In this document: piece after piece, positions 15,821 through 20,943 of the stretch | Layout of the letters: every line of letters starts with the position of its first letter | Position numbering within the stretch: position 1 is the first letter of the stretch | Assembly: GCA_946885765.1 (NCBI GenBank) | Contig: CAMPHD010000010.1 | Coordinates: 1-22,749 of the forward strand | DNA length: 22,749 bases | DNA from: an uncultured Thalassospira sp. | GTDB lineage: Bacteria > Pseudomonadota > Alphaproteobacteria > Rhodospirillales_A > Thalassospiraceae | Direction of reading: 5' to 3' | Notes under the pieces: generated by a model | What the model was told of the DNA's origin: nothing | Databases searched by the model: none | What the model saw: the letters and a program-made list of their open reading frames with translations, nothing else | Program-made: the position numbers and the translations under genes

Positions 15821-15858
15821 AAGACGAAAAGGGCGCCTGAGGATGCCCTCTGGCGCCC
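15821..15858 (-). terminator. Intrinsic terminator after acpP
   Basis: Read on the minus strand, GGGCGCC (15852-15858) pairs with GGCGCCC (15831-15837). An inner GAGG/CCTC pairing continues past one mismatch, giving about 11 base pairs. A TTTTCGTCTTT stretch follows at once (15820-15830). It lies 16 bases after the acpP stop and 44 bases before the fabF start. Confidence 0.8.
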
Positions 15859-15874
15859 ATGTCTCACGGCAAGA

Positions 15875-16111
15875 TTAGCCGTTCGCCTTTTCGATGAAGT
15901 CGATCGCGTCTTTAACGGTCAGAATTTTTTCTGCTGCGTCATCAGGAATTTCGCAACCGAATTCTTCTTCAAACGCCATGACCAGCTCGACAGTGTCCAG
16001 GCTGTCGGCGCCCAGATCGTCGATGAAGCTTGCGTTTTCGGTGACCTTGTCTTCCTCAACACCGAGGTGCTCGACAACGATCTTCTTCACGCGATCTGCG
16101 ACATCACTCAT
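15875..16111 (-). CDS. acpP: Acyl carrier protein
   Basis: AcpP is a small acidic carrier that holds acyl chains on a 4'-phosphopantetheine arm for fatty-acid and lipid A synthesis. The 78 residues include the attachment motif [10 protein letters not shown] (34-43), with Ser37 as the modified residue. The predicted four-helix pattern and acidity ([22 protein letters not shown]) are standard. AAGGA (16120-16124) lies eight bases before the ATG and is the ribosome-binding site. It is also one arm of a 12-base inverted repeat in the leader (separate entry). A strong terminator follows the gene. ACP is usually among the most abundant proteins, so a short, highly expressed transcript of its own would make sense. 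Confidence 0.97.
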   Translation of the reverse strand: MSDVADRVKKIVVEHLGVEEDKVTENASFIDDLGADSLDTVELVMAFEEEFGCEIPDDAAEKILTVKDAIDFIEKANG

Positions 16112-16119
16112 AGCTCAAA

Positions 16120-16184
16120 TCCTTCAATAGGTTTTCTGTCAGTTGGTTTTGGTTGGTTCTTCGCTCCTTCCCCCTATTGAAGGA
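16120..16184 (-). promoter_or_regulatory. acpP leader inverted repeat that would mask the ribosome-binding site
   Basis: In the acpP message TCCTTCAATAGG (16184 down to 16173) is the perfect reverse complement of CCTATTGAAGGA (16131 down to 16120), with a 41-base loop between. The downstream arm contains the AAGGA that serves acpP. The upstream arm's TCCTTC can instead pair with a GAAGGA in the loop (16165-16170) over a tight eight-base loop, freeing the ribosome-binding site. The rest of the loop is rich in A and C and looks unstructured. Two mutually exclusive folds are visible in the sequence. Any regulatory use is inferred. Confidence 0.5.
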
Positions 16185-16207
16185 ATTTGCGAGGACCGGA
16201 ATCCGAC

Positions 16208-16224
16208 AACCGCAATTGCCGGTT
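16208..16224. promoter_or_regulatory. Imperfect palindrome upstream of acpP
   Basis: AACC and GGTT flank GCAATTGC, itself an eight-base palindrome, with a single extra C on one side (16220). It lies between the fabG end and the acpP leader hairpin, close to where an acpP promoter would be. It could be an operator or a small hairpin. I found no adjacent regulator. Confidence 0.3.
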
Positions 16225-16251
16225 TCGTGATTTTGTATAGCGGCCTCTTTT

Positions 16252-16282
16252 AAACAGAAAAGCAAGCAACCCGCAACGGGTT
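16252..16282 (-). terminator. Hairpin at the end of fabG
   Basis: On the minus strand AACCCG and CGGGTT pair across a TTG loop (16268-16282), overlapping the fabG stop. A T-rich stretch (GCTTGCTTTTCTGTTT) follows. The stem is short and the T-run begins late, so it may only partly terminate between fabG and acpP. Confidence 0.5.
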
Positions 16283-17021
16283 AAATCATCGCCATTCCGC
16301 CATTCACATGCAAGGTCTGCCCGGTAACATAAGCGGCTTCGTCGCTTGCCAGATACAGAACCGCTGCTGCGATCTCTTTGCTATCCCCCATGCGCCCGGC
16401 AGGAACATTGGTCAGAAGCTTTTCTTTCTGCCCGTCATCAAGCTCGTCTGTCATTGCCGTGGTAATGAACCCCGGTGCAACACAGTTAACAGTAATTCCG
16501 CGTGATGCAACTTCTTGTGCAAGAGATTTTGACCAGCCGATCATCCCCGCCTTCGCGGCCGAATAGTTGGTCTGGCCCGGATTCCCTGTCACACCAACGA
16601 TCGAGGTAATGTTGATGATACGGCCATGACGGCGTTTCATCATCCCGCGCAACGAGTTGCGCGCAAGCTTGAAAGCAGCCGTCAGGTTCACATCAAGAAC
16701 TGCCTGCCAGTCTTCGTCTTTCAAGCGCATCGCAAGCTGGTCACGGGTAATACCGGCATTATTGACCAGAATATCAAGCTGTCCACCAAGGGCTTCTTCG
16801 GCATCCTTGATCAAACCGGCAACCGATTCCGGATCGGAAAGATTACCCGGAACGACAACAGCATTTTCACCAATTTCCGCAGCAACGGCCTGAAGGCGTT
16901 CCACGCGCGTGCCCGAAAGAGCAACCTTTGCACCGGCCGCAGCCAGAATTTTGGCAATTTCACCGCCGATACCACCGGTCGCACCGGTTACAAGTGCGGT
17001 CTTGCCTGCAAGATCAAACAT
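16281..17021 (-). CDS. fabG: 3-oxoacyl-ACP reductase FabG
   Basis: FabG reduces 3-ketoacyl-ACP to 3-hydroxyacyl-ACP with NADPH in the fatty-acid elongation cycle. The 246 residues have TGATGGIG (12-19), NNAG (87-90), the catalytic S140, and YSAAK with Y153 and K157. The C-terminal VTGQTLHVNGGMAMI is nearly diagnostic of FabG. The start is the ATG at 17021, with AAGGG eight bases upstream. A TTG one codon earlier is less likely. It lies 38 bases after fabD and 169 bases before acpP, with a hairpin at its end. The position between fabD and acpP distinguishes it from the other SDR gene in this window. Confidence 0.96.
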   Translation of the reverse strand: MFDLAGKTALVTGATGGIGGEIAKILAAAGAKVALSGTRVERLQAVAAEIGENAVVVPGNLSDPESVAGLIKDAEEALGGQLDILVNNAGITRDQLAMRLKDEDWQAVLDVNLTAAFKLARNSLRGMMKRRHGRIINITSIVGVTGNPGQTNYSAAKAGMIGWSKSLAQEVASRGITVNCVAPGFITTAMTDELDDGQKEKLLTNVPAGRMGDSKEIAAAVLYLASDEAAYVTGQTLHVNGGMAMI

Positions 17022-17059
17022 CAATCTATCCCTTTGGGTTCGTCTGTTTCGAGCAACAC

Positions 17060-18001
17060 TTAAAACGTGCCGAGGAAGCTTTCAATATCAGCAGGGCCGT
17101 TCACAGCCGAACCGGTAAGATCACGGTCGATACGACGAACCATACCACTCAAAACTTTACCCGCGCCAAGCTCCACCAGATCGGTGACACCCTGTTCTTT
17201 CATGTAAAGAACAGACTCACGCCAGCGCACGGTTCCGCAAACCTGCTCCACAAGGAGTTTACGAATGGTTTCCGGATCATCAGTTTTTTCGGCAATCACG
17301 TTTGCGACAACCGGTTTACCTGGAGTGTTCAAGGCAACACTTGCCAGTGCTTTGGCCATGCGGTCGGCCGCAGGTTGCATCAATGGGCAATGGAATGGTG
17401 CTGACACCGGCAGCAAAACAGCGCGCTTTGCTCCCTTTTCCTTGGCAATTTCGATCGCGCGTTCAACAGCCGCCTTATGGCCCGAAACAACGACCTGTCC
17501 GTCGGCATTGTCATTTGCAGCAGTGCAGACATCTCCCTGTGCTGCTTCTTCGGCAACAGCAACCGCATCGACATAATTAAGGCCCAGAAGCGCTGCCATC
17601 GCGCCGACACCGACCGGAACCGCGGCCTGCATCGCCTGCCCACGAATTTTCAGAAGGCGCGCAGTATCGGCAATGGCAAAACTGCCCGCCGCCGCAAGAG
17701 CCGAATATTCACCCAGCGAATGCCCCGCAACCAGATCACATTTGTCCGTCAACTTGAAACCACCTTCGGTTTCAAGAACACGGGTAACTGCAAGACTGAC
17801 AGCCATCAGTGCAGGCTGCGCATTTTCCGTCAACGTCAATTCGTTTTCAGGGCCTTCGAACATCAGGACGCTTAGCTTCTGCGAAAGCGCATCATCAACT
17901 TCCTGGAACACTTCGCGGGCAACCGGAAATGCATCTGCCAGTTCCTTGCCCATACCTACCGCTTGCGACCCCTGACCGGGGAAAACGAATGCGCGTGTCA
18001 T
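17060..18001 (-). CDS. fabD: Malonyl-CoA:ACP transacylase FabD
   Basis: FabD loads malonyl groups from CoA onto ACP, supplying the extender unit for FabF. The 313 residues begin FVFPGQGSQAVGMG. They carry the nucleophile elbow GHSLGEYSA (93-101) with Ser95, the carboxylate-binding Arg120 in LLKIRGQAM, and the catalytic His204 in SAPFHCPLM. NAQPALMAVS (60-69) is also typical. The ATG has AGGG about 13 bases upstream. It is the first gene of the fab cluster and has a good promoter about 70 bases upstream on the minus strand. No plsX or fabH is nearby in this window. Confidence 0.96.
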   Translation of the reverse strand: MTRAFVFPGQGSQAVGMGKELADAFPVAREVFQEVDDALSQKLSVLMFEGPENELTLTENAQPALMAVSLAVTRVLETEGGFKLTDKCDLVAGHSLGEYSALAAAGSFAIADTARLLKIRGQAMQAAVPVGVGAMAALLGLNYVDAVAVAEEAAQGDVCTAANDNADGQVVVSGHKAAVERAIEIAKEKGAKRAVLLPVSAPFHCPLMQPAADRMAKALASVALNTPGKPVVANVIAEKTDDPETIRKLLVEQVCGTVRWRESVLYMKEQGVTDLVELGAGKVLSGMVRRIDRDLTGSAVNGPADIESFLGTF

Positions 18002-18071
18002 TATGTGTAATTTACCCTTGTCTGCTTTCGTAAGGATCCGGTTCTATCAGATCCCTTTTTTCGAGCTACCC

Positions 18072-18099
18072 TTGATACTGCCCGCAAGCCCTGTGTCAA
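18072..18099 (-). promoter_or_regulatory. Promoter of the fabD operon
   Basis: On the minus strand a perfect TTGACA (18094-18099) is followed after 16 bases by TATCAA (18072-18077). The expected start near 18065 leaves a leader of about 64 bases before the fabD ATG. It is the best sigma-70-type match I saw in the window. Confidence 0.55.
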
Positions 18100-18252
18100 G
18101 AACAGACGACAATGTCATGCGACTTTCCATCGCTTTGTTGCCCGAAAGGTAACAGACTTGCCCAACGCCGAAAACAAAACCTTGTTGCGCAGTGCAACGT
18201 AGCCTGTTTGATACCGGCGCGTGTCATCCGCAAAGCAGTCAACTGCCAACAC

Positions 18253-18306
18253 TTTATATATAGGGGCCATTCGGTTCTGCAATGAACAGAACAAAAGGCC
18301 CGTTTT
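18253..18306 (+). promoter_or_regulatory. Terminator-like hairpin behind a TATATA element, upstream of rpsF
   Basis: GGGCC (18264-18268) pairs with GGCCC (18297-18301). Inside it GTTCTG (18274-18279) pairs with CAGAAC (18287-18292) over a seven-base loop. GTTTTC follows the outer stem on the plus strand. A TTTATATATA tract lies directly upstream (18253-18262). This could be a very short transcript, an attenuator or a roadblock more than 100 bases ahead of the rpsF promoter. It fits terminator form only on the plus strand. No upstream plus-strand gene needs it. Confidence 0.4.
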
Positions 18307-18404
18307 CTGCGGTTTGCCACGAGTAAAGCCATATCAACCCCCATAGCGTTGTTCAAGGCAGGTTTCGCGCGGTTTTCCGCAGAAGTTTCATGGGGGATTT
18401 ACGG

Positions 18405-18432
18405 TTGCATGCCCTGTGGAAAAGTGTATATT
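18405..18432 (+). promoter_or_regulatory. Promoter of the rpsF operon
   Basis: TTGCAT (18405-18410) and TATATT (18427-18432) are 16 bases apart. The predicted start near 18439 gives a leader of about 93 bases before the rpsF ATG. The -10 matches five of six bases and the -35 matches the important TTG. Confidence 0.45.
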
Positions 18433-18434
18433 CC

Positions 18435-18494
18435 GCCGTCTCACGGCTCCTTGCCGGGGTTGCCCGGCTATGCCTGCATGGCACGAGGTCATGC
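18435..18494 (+). promoter_or_regulatory. Structured rpsF leader, possible ribosomal-protein autoregulatory site
   Basis: Three hairpins follow one another: GCCG/CGGC (18435-18447), GCCGGG/CCCGGC with a four-base loop (18453-18468), and GCATG/CATGC (18476-18494). An S6:S18-binding leader before rpsF is known from several bacterial phyla. I cannot confirm that this one matches its consensus. If the promoter at 18405 is used, part of the first hairpin would lie at the very 5' end. Confidence 0.4.
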
Positions 18495-18531
18495 GAGGAA
18501 GAGACAAGCCAAAAGGAGTAATAGGAGTATT

Positions 18532-18909
18532 ATGAATAAGTACGAGAGCGTGTTTATCGCACGTCAGGACTTCTCGACCGCACAGGTCGAAGCCCTGAAT
18601 GAAAAACTGACCCAGACCGTTGAAGGTCTTGGTGGCAAAATTGCCAAAACCGAATATTGGGGCCTGCGTTCCCTGACATACCGTGTCAAAAAGAACCGCA
18701 AAGGTCACTATACTCTCTTCCAGATCGAAGCCGACAACGCCACGATCGCGGAATACGAGCGTCAGATGCGCCTGAACGAAGACGTTCTGCGTCAGATGAC
18801 TGTCAAGGTTGAAGAGTTCGAAGAAGAACAGTCAGCCATTCTGCGTAACCGCGACGAGCGCGGCGGCCGTGGCGGTAATCGCCGTGGCGGTCCCCGTCAG
18901 CACGGCTAA
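18532..18909 (+). CDS. rpsF: 30S ribosomal protein S6
   Basis: S6 binds the central domain of 16S rRNA as a heterodimer with S18. The 125 residues begin [15 protein letters not shown] and contain [25 protein letters not shown] (39-63), standard for S6. The C-terminal tail is rich in Arg and Gly ([19 protein letters not shown]), a common alphaproteobacterial extension. The start at 18532 has two purine-rich sites upstream, AAGGAG at 18513-18518 and AGGAG at 18523-18527. The open frame extends to 18349 but without family similarity. rpsR follows after 22 bases. Confidence 0.96.
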   Translation: MNKYESVFIARQDFSTAQVEALNEKLTQTVEGLGGKIAKTEYWGLRSLTYRVKKNRKGHYTLFQIEADNATIAEYERQMRLNEDVLRQMTVKVEEFEEEQSAILRNRDERGGRGGNRRGGPRQHG

Positions 18910-18931
18910 CAGATAGCGAGGAGAATTTATT

Positions 18932-19165
18932 ATGGCTGGACGTCGTCTGTTTTTCCGTCGTCGCAAAACCTGCCCGTTCTCGGGTGCGGATGCGCCGAAG
19001 ATTGACTACAAAGATGTCAAACTGCTGCAGCGTTTCGTTTCCGAACGCGGCAAAATCGTTCCGAGCCGTATCACTGCGGTTTCGGCCAAGAAACAGCGCG
19101 AACTGGCGAAAGCCATTAAACGTGCTCGTTTCCTGGCGCTGCTGCCGTATTCAGATCAGGTCTGA
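18932..19165 (+). CDS. rpsR: 30S ribosomal protein S18
   Basis: S18 forms a heterodimer with S6 on the small-subunit platform. The 77 residues show the basic N-terminus [15 protein letters not shown], then [25 protein letters not shown] and the conserved C-terminal [27 protein letters not shown] lies eight bases before the ATG. It is the second gene of the rpsF operon. A gap of 47 bases with alternative hairpins separates it from the next gene. Confidence 0.97.
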   Translation: MAGRRLFFRRRKTCPFSGADAPKIDYKDVKLLQRFVSERGKIVPSRITAVSAKKQRELAKAIKRARFLALLPYSDQV

Positions 19166-19173
19166 GGCAGTCG

Positions 19174-19196
19174 GCAAGAGACCCTCTTGCGGTCTC
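19174..19196 (+). promoter_or_regulatory. Two overlapping alternative hairpins after rpsR
   Basis: GCAAGAG (19174-19180) can pair with CTCTTGC (19184-19190) over a three-base loop. Alternatively GAGACC (19178-19183) can pair with GGTCTC (19191-19196). The two folds share bases and exclude one another. No T-run follows. The site lies in the 47-base gap before the membrane-protein gene and could tune the expression step between S18 and the downstream genes. Confidence 0.35.
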
Positions 19197-19212
19197 GGGC
19201 CGGGAGTAACTG

Positions 19213-20151
19213 ATGTCGCGTAACACTTTAATGGCAGTCGGTGCAGGTCTGGGCAGTTCTGTCCTGTTCCTGCTTGTATTGTCTGGTAATCCGCTGGCTC
19301 TGTTACTTTCATATTTCGGGCACCTGCCGCTTTTCCTTATCGGATTGTGGCAAGGTCCAAAACGCCTGCTGGTTGCGGCAATTGCCGCATGTAGTGCCCT
19401 TGTTCTACTGGGGGGACTGCTGCCTTTCACGGTCTTTATGGTCGTGTTTGCCGGACCGGCGATGTTGTTGACCCGCATGGCGCTGGTCATCCGCAAGGAC
19501 AAAACCGGGAAACCGGGCTTTGTTCCGACCGGAATAGTGGTAAGCGCCATGGCCGTCATGATTGCAATGGTGATGATAGTCATCACCGGCAGCGTAACGG
19601 CGGAAGGTTTGGACATTCAGGAATTCATTTCGCAATTCCTAGGTCAGATGTATTCGGAAATGGGCGTCCCTATGACGCCGGAACTTCAGAATATCATCGG
19701 CATGATCCAAACGTATTTCCCGGCGATTGTAGCGGTAAGCTGGCTTCTTATGCTGTTTGCCAATGCTGCGATCGCACAGGCAATTCTGGTGCGGTCCGGT
19801 CGCAATTTGCGTCCGTCGCCCGATCTGGCCTCGATGGCCTTGCCTGGATGGTCACTGTTTGCGTTCGCCCTGGCCGGATTTCTGGTCGGCTTTGCCGATG
19901 GATCTTTGGCCTATGTGGCGCGAAACGTCGCGGTGGTGCTGGCGGTGCCATTCCTTTTACAGGGATTGGCGCTGGTGCATGGGCAGGCAGCCCGTTGGCC
20001 GCAAAAACGTATGATACTGACGGTATTCTATATCGTCGCGGTTCTGTCCACATGGTCGTTTATCGCGATCACCGGACTTGGAATCGTTGAGCATTTAATC
20101 AGGCTGCGGGGGAAACAACCGATGACCCGTAGCAATGAGGAGGATCGGTGA
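19213..20151 (+). CDS. DUF2232-type integral membrane protein, function unknown
   Basis: The 312 residues contain about eight hydrophobic helices, near 5-24, 27-46, 52-68, 71-92, 104-126, 165-195, 210-228 and 232-250, with another at 265-290. The overall form and the position between rpsR and rplI match the DUF2232 family known from this locus in alphaproteobacteria. The paralogous YybS family in Gram-positives is equally uncharacterised. GGGAG lies six bases before the ATG. The stop codon overlaps the rplI start (TGATG), implying translational coupling with L9. No catalytic motif is evident. Residues 130-160 form a polar loop with EFISQFLGQMYSEMG. No function can be assigned from sequence. 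Confidence 0.8.
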   Translation: MSRNTLMAVGAGLGSSVLFLLVLSGNPLALLLSYFGHLPLFLIGLWQGPKRLLVAAIAACSALVLLGGLLPFTVFMVVFAGPAMLLTRMALVIRKDKTGKPGFVPTGIVVSAMAVMIAMVMIVITGSVTAEGLDIQEFISQFLGQMYSEMGVPMTPELQNIIGMIQTYFPAIVAVSWLLMLFANAAIAQAILVRSGRNLRPSPDLASMALPGWSLFAFALAGFLVGFADGSLAYVARNVAVVLAVPFLLQGLALVHGQAARWPQKRMILTVFYIVAVLSTWSFIAITGLGIVEHLIRLRGKQPMTRSNEEDR

Positions 20152-20756
20152 TGGAAGTTATTCTGCTCCAGCGGGTAGAAAAACTCGGTCAGATGGGTGA
20201 CGTAGTCACCGTCAAGCCGGGCCATGCCCGCAACCGTTTGCTTCCGAAGGGCATGGCTCTTCGTGCAAACAAAGCAAACCTGGCAGTTTTCGAAGCTAAA
20301 AAATCACAGCTCGAAGCTGACAACCTTGACCGCCGCAAAGAAGCCGAAGCGGTTGCCGAGAGCATGGGCGACGTTGCTGTCACCCTCGTTCGTCAGGCAT
20401 CCGATGTCGGTCACCTTTACGGTTCGGTTACCGCACGTGATATTTCGAACGCGGTTACCGAAGCAGGCTTTACCGTTGCACGTACTCAGGTCGTTCTTGA
20501 TCAGCCGATCAAGACCCTTGGTCTGCACCAGGTCAAAATCAACCTGCACCCGGAAGTTTCCGTTGAAGTGACCGCCAACGTCGCACGTTCCGAAGAAGAT
20601 GCCGCCGAGCAGCTTCGTAAGGGCGGCGCCGTTCTTGGCACCATCGACGAAATGGAAGCCGAAGAAGCTCTGGAAGCTGCTGAAGAACTCTTCGAAGAAG
20701 ACGTTCCGGAAGACTTTGCTGAAGAAGCTGAAGGCGAAGAAGAAACCAACGTTTAA
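20151..20756 (+). CDS. rplI: 50S ribosomal protein L9 with acidic C-terminal tail
   Basis: L9 binds 23S rRNA at the base of the L1 stalk and influences frame maintenance. The N-terminal domain MEVILLQRVEKLGQMGDVVTV and KPGHARNRLLPKGMA (22-36) are the family signature. A connecting helix (about 42-76) and the C-terminal domain (about 80-152) follow. The 201 residues exceed the E. coli length of 149. The extra 45 or so, from about residue 157, are mostly Glu, Ala and Asp (EEALEAAEELFEED, EEAEGEEE). The start is ATG 20151, with GAGGAGG about seven bases upstream. A GTG one codon earlier is unlikely. A strong terminator follows. Confidence 0.95.
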   Translation: MEVILLQRVEKLGQMGDVVTVKPGHARNRLLPKGMALRANKANLAVFEAKKSQLEADNLDRRKEAEAVAESMGDVAVTLVRQASDVGHLYGSVTARDISNAVTEAGFTVARTQVVLDQPIKTLGLHQVKINLHPEVSVEVTANVARSEEDAAEQLRKGGAVLGTIDEMEAEEALEAAEELFEEDVPEDFAEEAEGEEETNV

Positions 20757-20785
20757 TCGTTGTCTTCCATTCAAAGCCAATTTGG

Positions 20786-20817
20786 AAACGGCGTATCCGC
20801 AAGGATGCGCCGTTTTC
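20786..20817 (+). terminator. Intrinsic terminator of the rpsF-rplI operon
   Basis: A stem of about 13 base pairs (20786-20798 with 20803-20815, including one G-U pair) closes a GCAA tetraloop, and its end runs into TTTTCTT. It lies 30 bases after the rplI stop and ends the ribosomal-protein operon cleanly before dnaB. Confidence 0.88.
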
Positions 20818-20869
20818 TTATGGTTTTGTAATATATTTCAGCTTTTTACCCCGAAGGCGACCTCTGCGC

Positions 20870-20897
20870 TTGCGGAATACCGGCTATGAGTTATACC
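20870..20897 (+). promoter_or_regulatory. Possible dnaB promoter
   Basis: TTGCGG (20870-20875) and TATACC (20892-20897) are separated by 16 bases in the gap after the rplI terminator. The match is moderate. A separate promoter is expected because a strong terminator lies upstream. Confidence 0.35.
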
Positions 20898-20943
20898 GAT
20901 TAGCCCTTTCAGCCCAACAAGATGACTGATACCTTTTCACGCC

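Larger units (their letters stand above)
18002..18531. other. Divergent intergenic region between fabD and rpsF
   Basis: These 530 bases hold the fabD promoter (18072-18099), a terminator-like hairpin (18264-18306), an rpsF promoter (18405-18432) and a structured rpsF leader (18435-18494), listed separately. Small hairpins also occur at 18034-18054 (GGATC/GATCC followed by T6 on the plus strand, within the fabD leader) and 18184-18198 (GTTGC/GCAAC). Short open frames here lack ribosome-binding sites or recognisable products, so I see no gene. Confidence 0.6.

Noticed and set aside
15299..16180. 293-codon plus-strand frame opposite fabF and acpP
   Set aside because: It lies antisense to two certain genes, spans their gap and terminator, and its product resembles no family. 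It is a shadow of codon bias.
18034..18061. GGATC/GATCC hairpin followed by six T on the plus strand as a gene terminator
   Set aside because: It has terminator form on the plus strand, but the only plus-strand sequence upstream is antisense to fabD. The 5-pair stem is weak, so it is mentioned only within the intergenic description.
18096..18356. 86-codon minus-strand frame in the fabD-rpsF gap
   Set aside because: It overlaps the fabD promoter and the terminator-like hairpin. The product is Cys/Arg-rich with no recognisable domain.
18349..18531. 61-residue extension of S6
   Set aside because: S6 begins canonically at MNKYESVF (18532). The extension covers a promoter and hairpins and has no homology.
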